This document shows positions 5,104 through 5,530 of a stretch of DNA of 5,530 nt, piece by piece. Both the position numbers and the translations under genes were made by a program. The stretch is taken from positions 1-5,530 of the forward strand of contig JAHYYS010000094.1 of NCBI GenBank assembly GCA_019424865.1. Reading direction: 5' to 3'. A model generated the notes under the pieces. That model had not been told where the DNA came from. It did not search any database and saw nothing but the letters and a program-made list of their open reading frames with translations. Source of the stretch: a bacterium (GTDB lineage Bacteria; Bacillota; Clostridia; Oscillospirales; Oscillospiraceae). Every line of letters begins with the position of its first letter. Position 1 is the first letter of the stretch.

Positions 5104-5530
5104 ATGGCAGACTATACAAAGGCCCAGCTTACCGAGATGATCATAGGAAAGCTTCAGCGCAATTTCGGCCGCACGGTGGATGAGGCAACCCCCAACCACA
5201 TGTTCAAGGCCTGCGCCCTGGTGCTCCGCGACATCATGTCCCGCCGTCAGATGGAGACGGACAACCACGTATGGGAGGGTCAGCAGCGCCAGGTTCACTA
5301 CCTGTCCCTGGAATTTCTCATGGGCCGCTCTCTGGAGAAAAACGCCTATAACCTGGGGCTGCTGGACACGCTGAAGGAAGTGCTGGAGGGGCTGGGCTTC
5401 TCCGCCTCCGACCTGTTCGAGCGCGAGCCCGACGCCGGCCTTGGCAACGGCGGTCTGGGCCGCCTGGCCGCCTGTTATCTGGACTCCATGACCACCCTGG
5501 AGATCCCCGCCACCGGCTATTCCATCTGCT
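5104..5530 (+). CDS. glgP: Glycogen/starch/alpha-glucan phosphorylase GlgP, N-terminal part (3' end outside window)
   Basis: GlgP removes glucose units from glycogen chain ends with phosphate, giving glucose-1-phosphate; the family uses pyridoxal phosphate, bound by a C-terminal lysine not in this window. The frame is open from ATG 5104 to the window end, 142 full codons of a protein usually near 800 residues. Diagnostic motifs are VHYLSLEFLMGRSL (64-77) and EPDAGLGNGGLGRLAACYLDSM (108-129), the latter holding the glycine-rich active-site loop conserved from bacteria to muscle phosphorylase, then ATGYSIC at the edge. The N-terminus before the first motif is short, as in bacterial enzymes without the animal phosphorylation control region. 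The gene lies 292 bp after glgA and has its own promoter, so it can be expressed apart from the biosynthetic genes. The product could be annotated as maltodextrin phosphorylase, but the glg context favours glgP. Confidence 0.95.
   Translation, partial: MADYTKAQLTEMIIGKLQRNFGRTVDEATPNHMFKACALVLRDIMSRRQMETDNHVWEGQQRQVHYLSLEFLMGRSLEKNAYNLGLLDTLKEVLEGLGFSASDLFEREPDAGLGNGGLGRLAACYLDSMTTLEIPATGYSIC

Noticed and set aside
1..5530. Mobile element, CRISPR array, tRNA/rRNA gene, defence or novel multi-gene system
   Set aside because: No repeat array, transposase, phage gene or unknown coding gene is present. The window is filled by five conserved glycogen genes and short gaps.

Overview
The window is one collinear, all-plus-strand glycogen metabolism locus in the order glgB (3' part) - glgC - glgD - glgA - glgP (5' part). 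This matches the order of the Bacillus subtilis glg operon. A glgC/glgD pair, strong AGGAGG-type ribosome binding sites, a consensus sigma-A promoter and GC-rich genes (heavy use of CTG, GCC, TCC, CCC) together suggest a high-GC member of the Firmicutes/Bacillota, most likely a gut Clostridia of the Oscillospiraceae type. The taxonomic call is an inference from style, not a match to a reference.

Layout: 1-887 is the end of the branching enzyme gene glgB, which carries an extra basic, low-complexity C-terminal tail. A 74-bp gap with a hairpin over the glgB stop leads to glgC (962-2170, catalytic ADP-glucose pyrophosphorylase). glgD (2167-3285) overlaps glgC by 4 nt and encodes the related subunit that has lost the substrate-binding motifs. 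An 89-bp gap with a perfect 13-bp stem precedes glgA (3375-4811, glycogen synthase). The 292 bp after glgA hold a perfect 14-bp stem, a weak terminator candidate, a dyad and a clear sigma-A promoter (TTGACG, 17-bp spacer, TACAAT with extended -10). These lead into glgP (5104 to the window end, glycogen phosphorylase).

How the genes work together: GlgC, probably as a complex with GlgD, makes ADP-glucose from glucose-1-phosphate and ATP. GlgA adds the glucose to growing alpha-1,4 chains, GlgB introduces alpha-1,6 branches, and GlgP releases glucose-1-phosphate from chain ends. Synthesis genes are closely packed with no visible internal promoter, while the degradative gene has its own promoter, so storage and breakdown could be controlled partly separately.

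I see no mobile element, CRISPR array, tRNA/rRNA gene, defence system or unknown gene. This is an ordinary, well-conserved metabolic region. The points worth a second look are the GlgB tail, hairpins without T-tracts between genes, the glgP upstream region, and a short patch of atypical codons in glgC.
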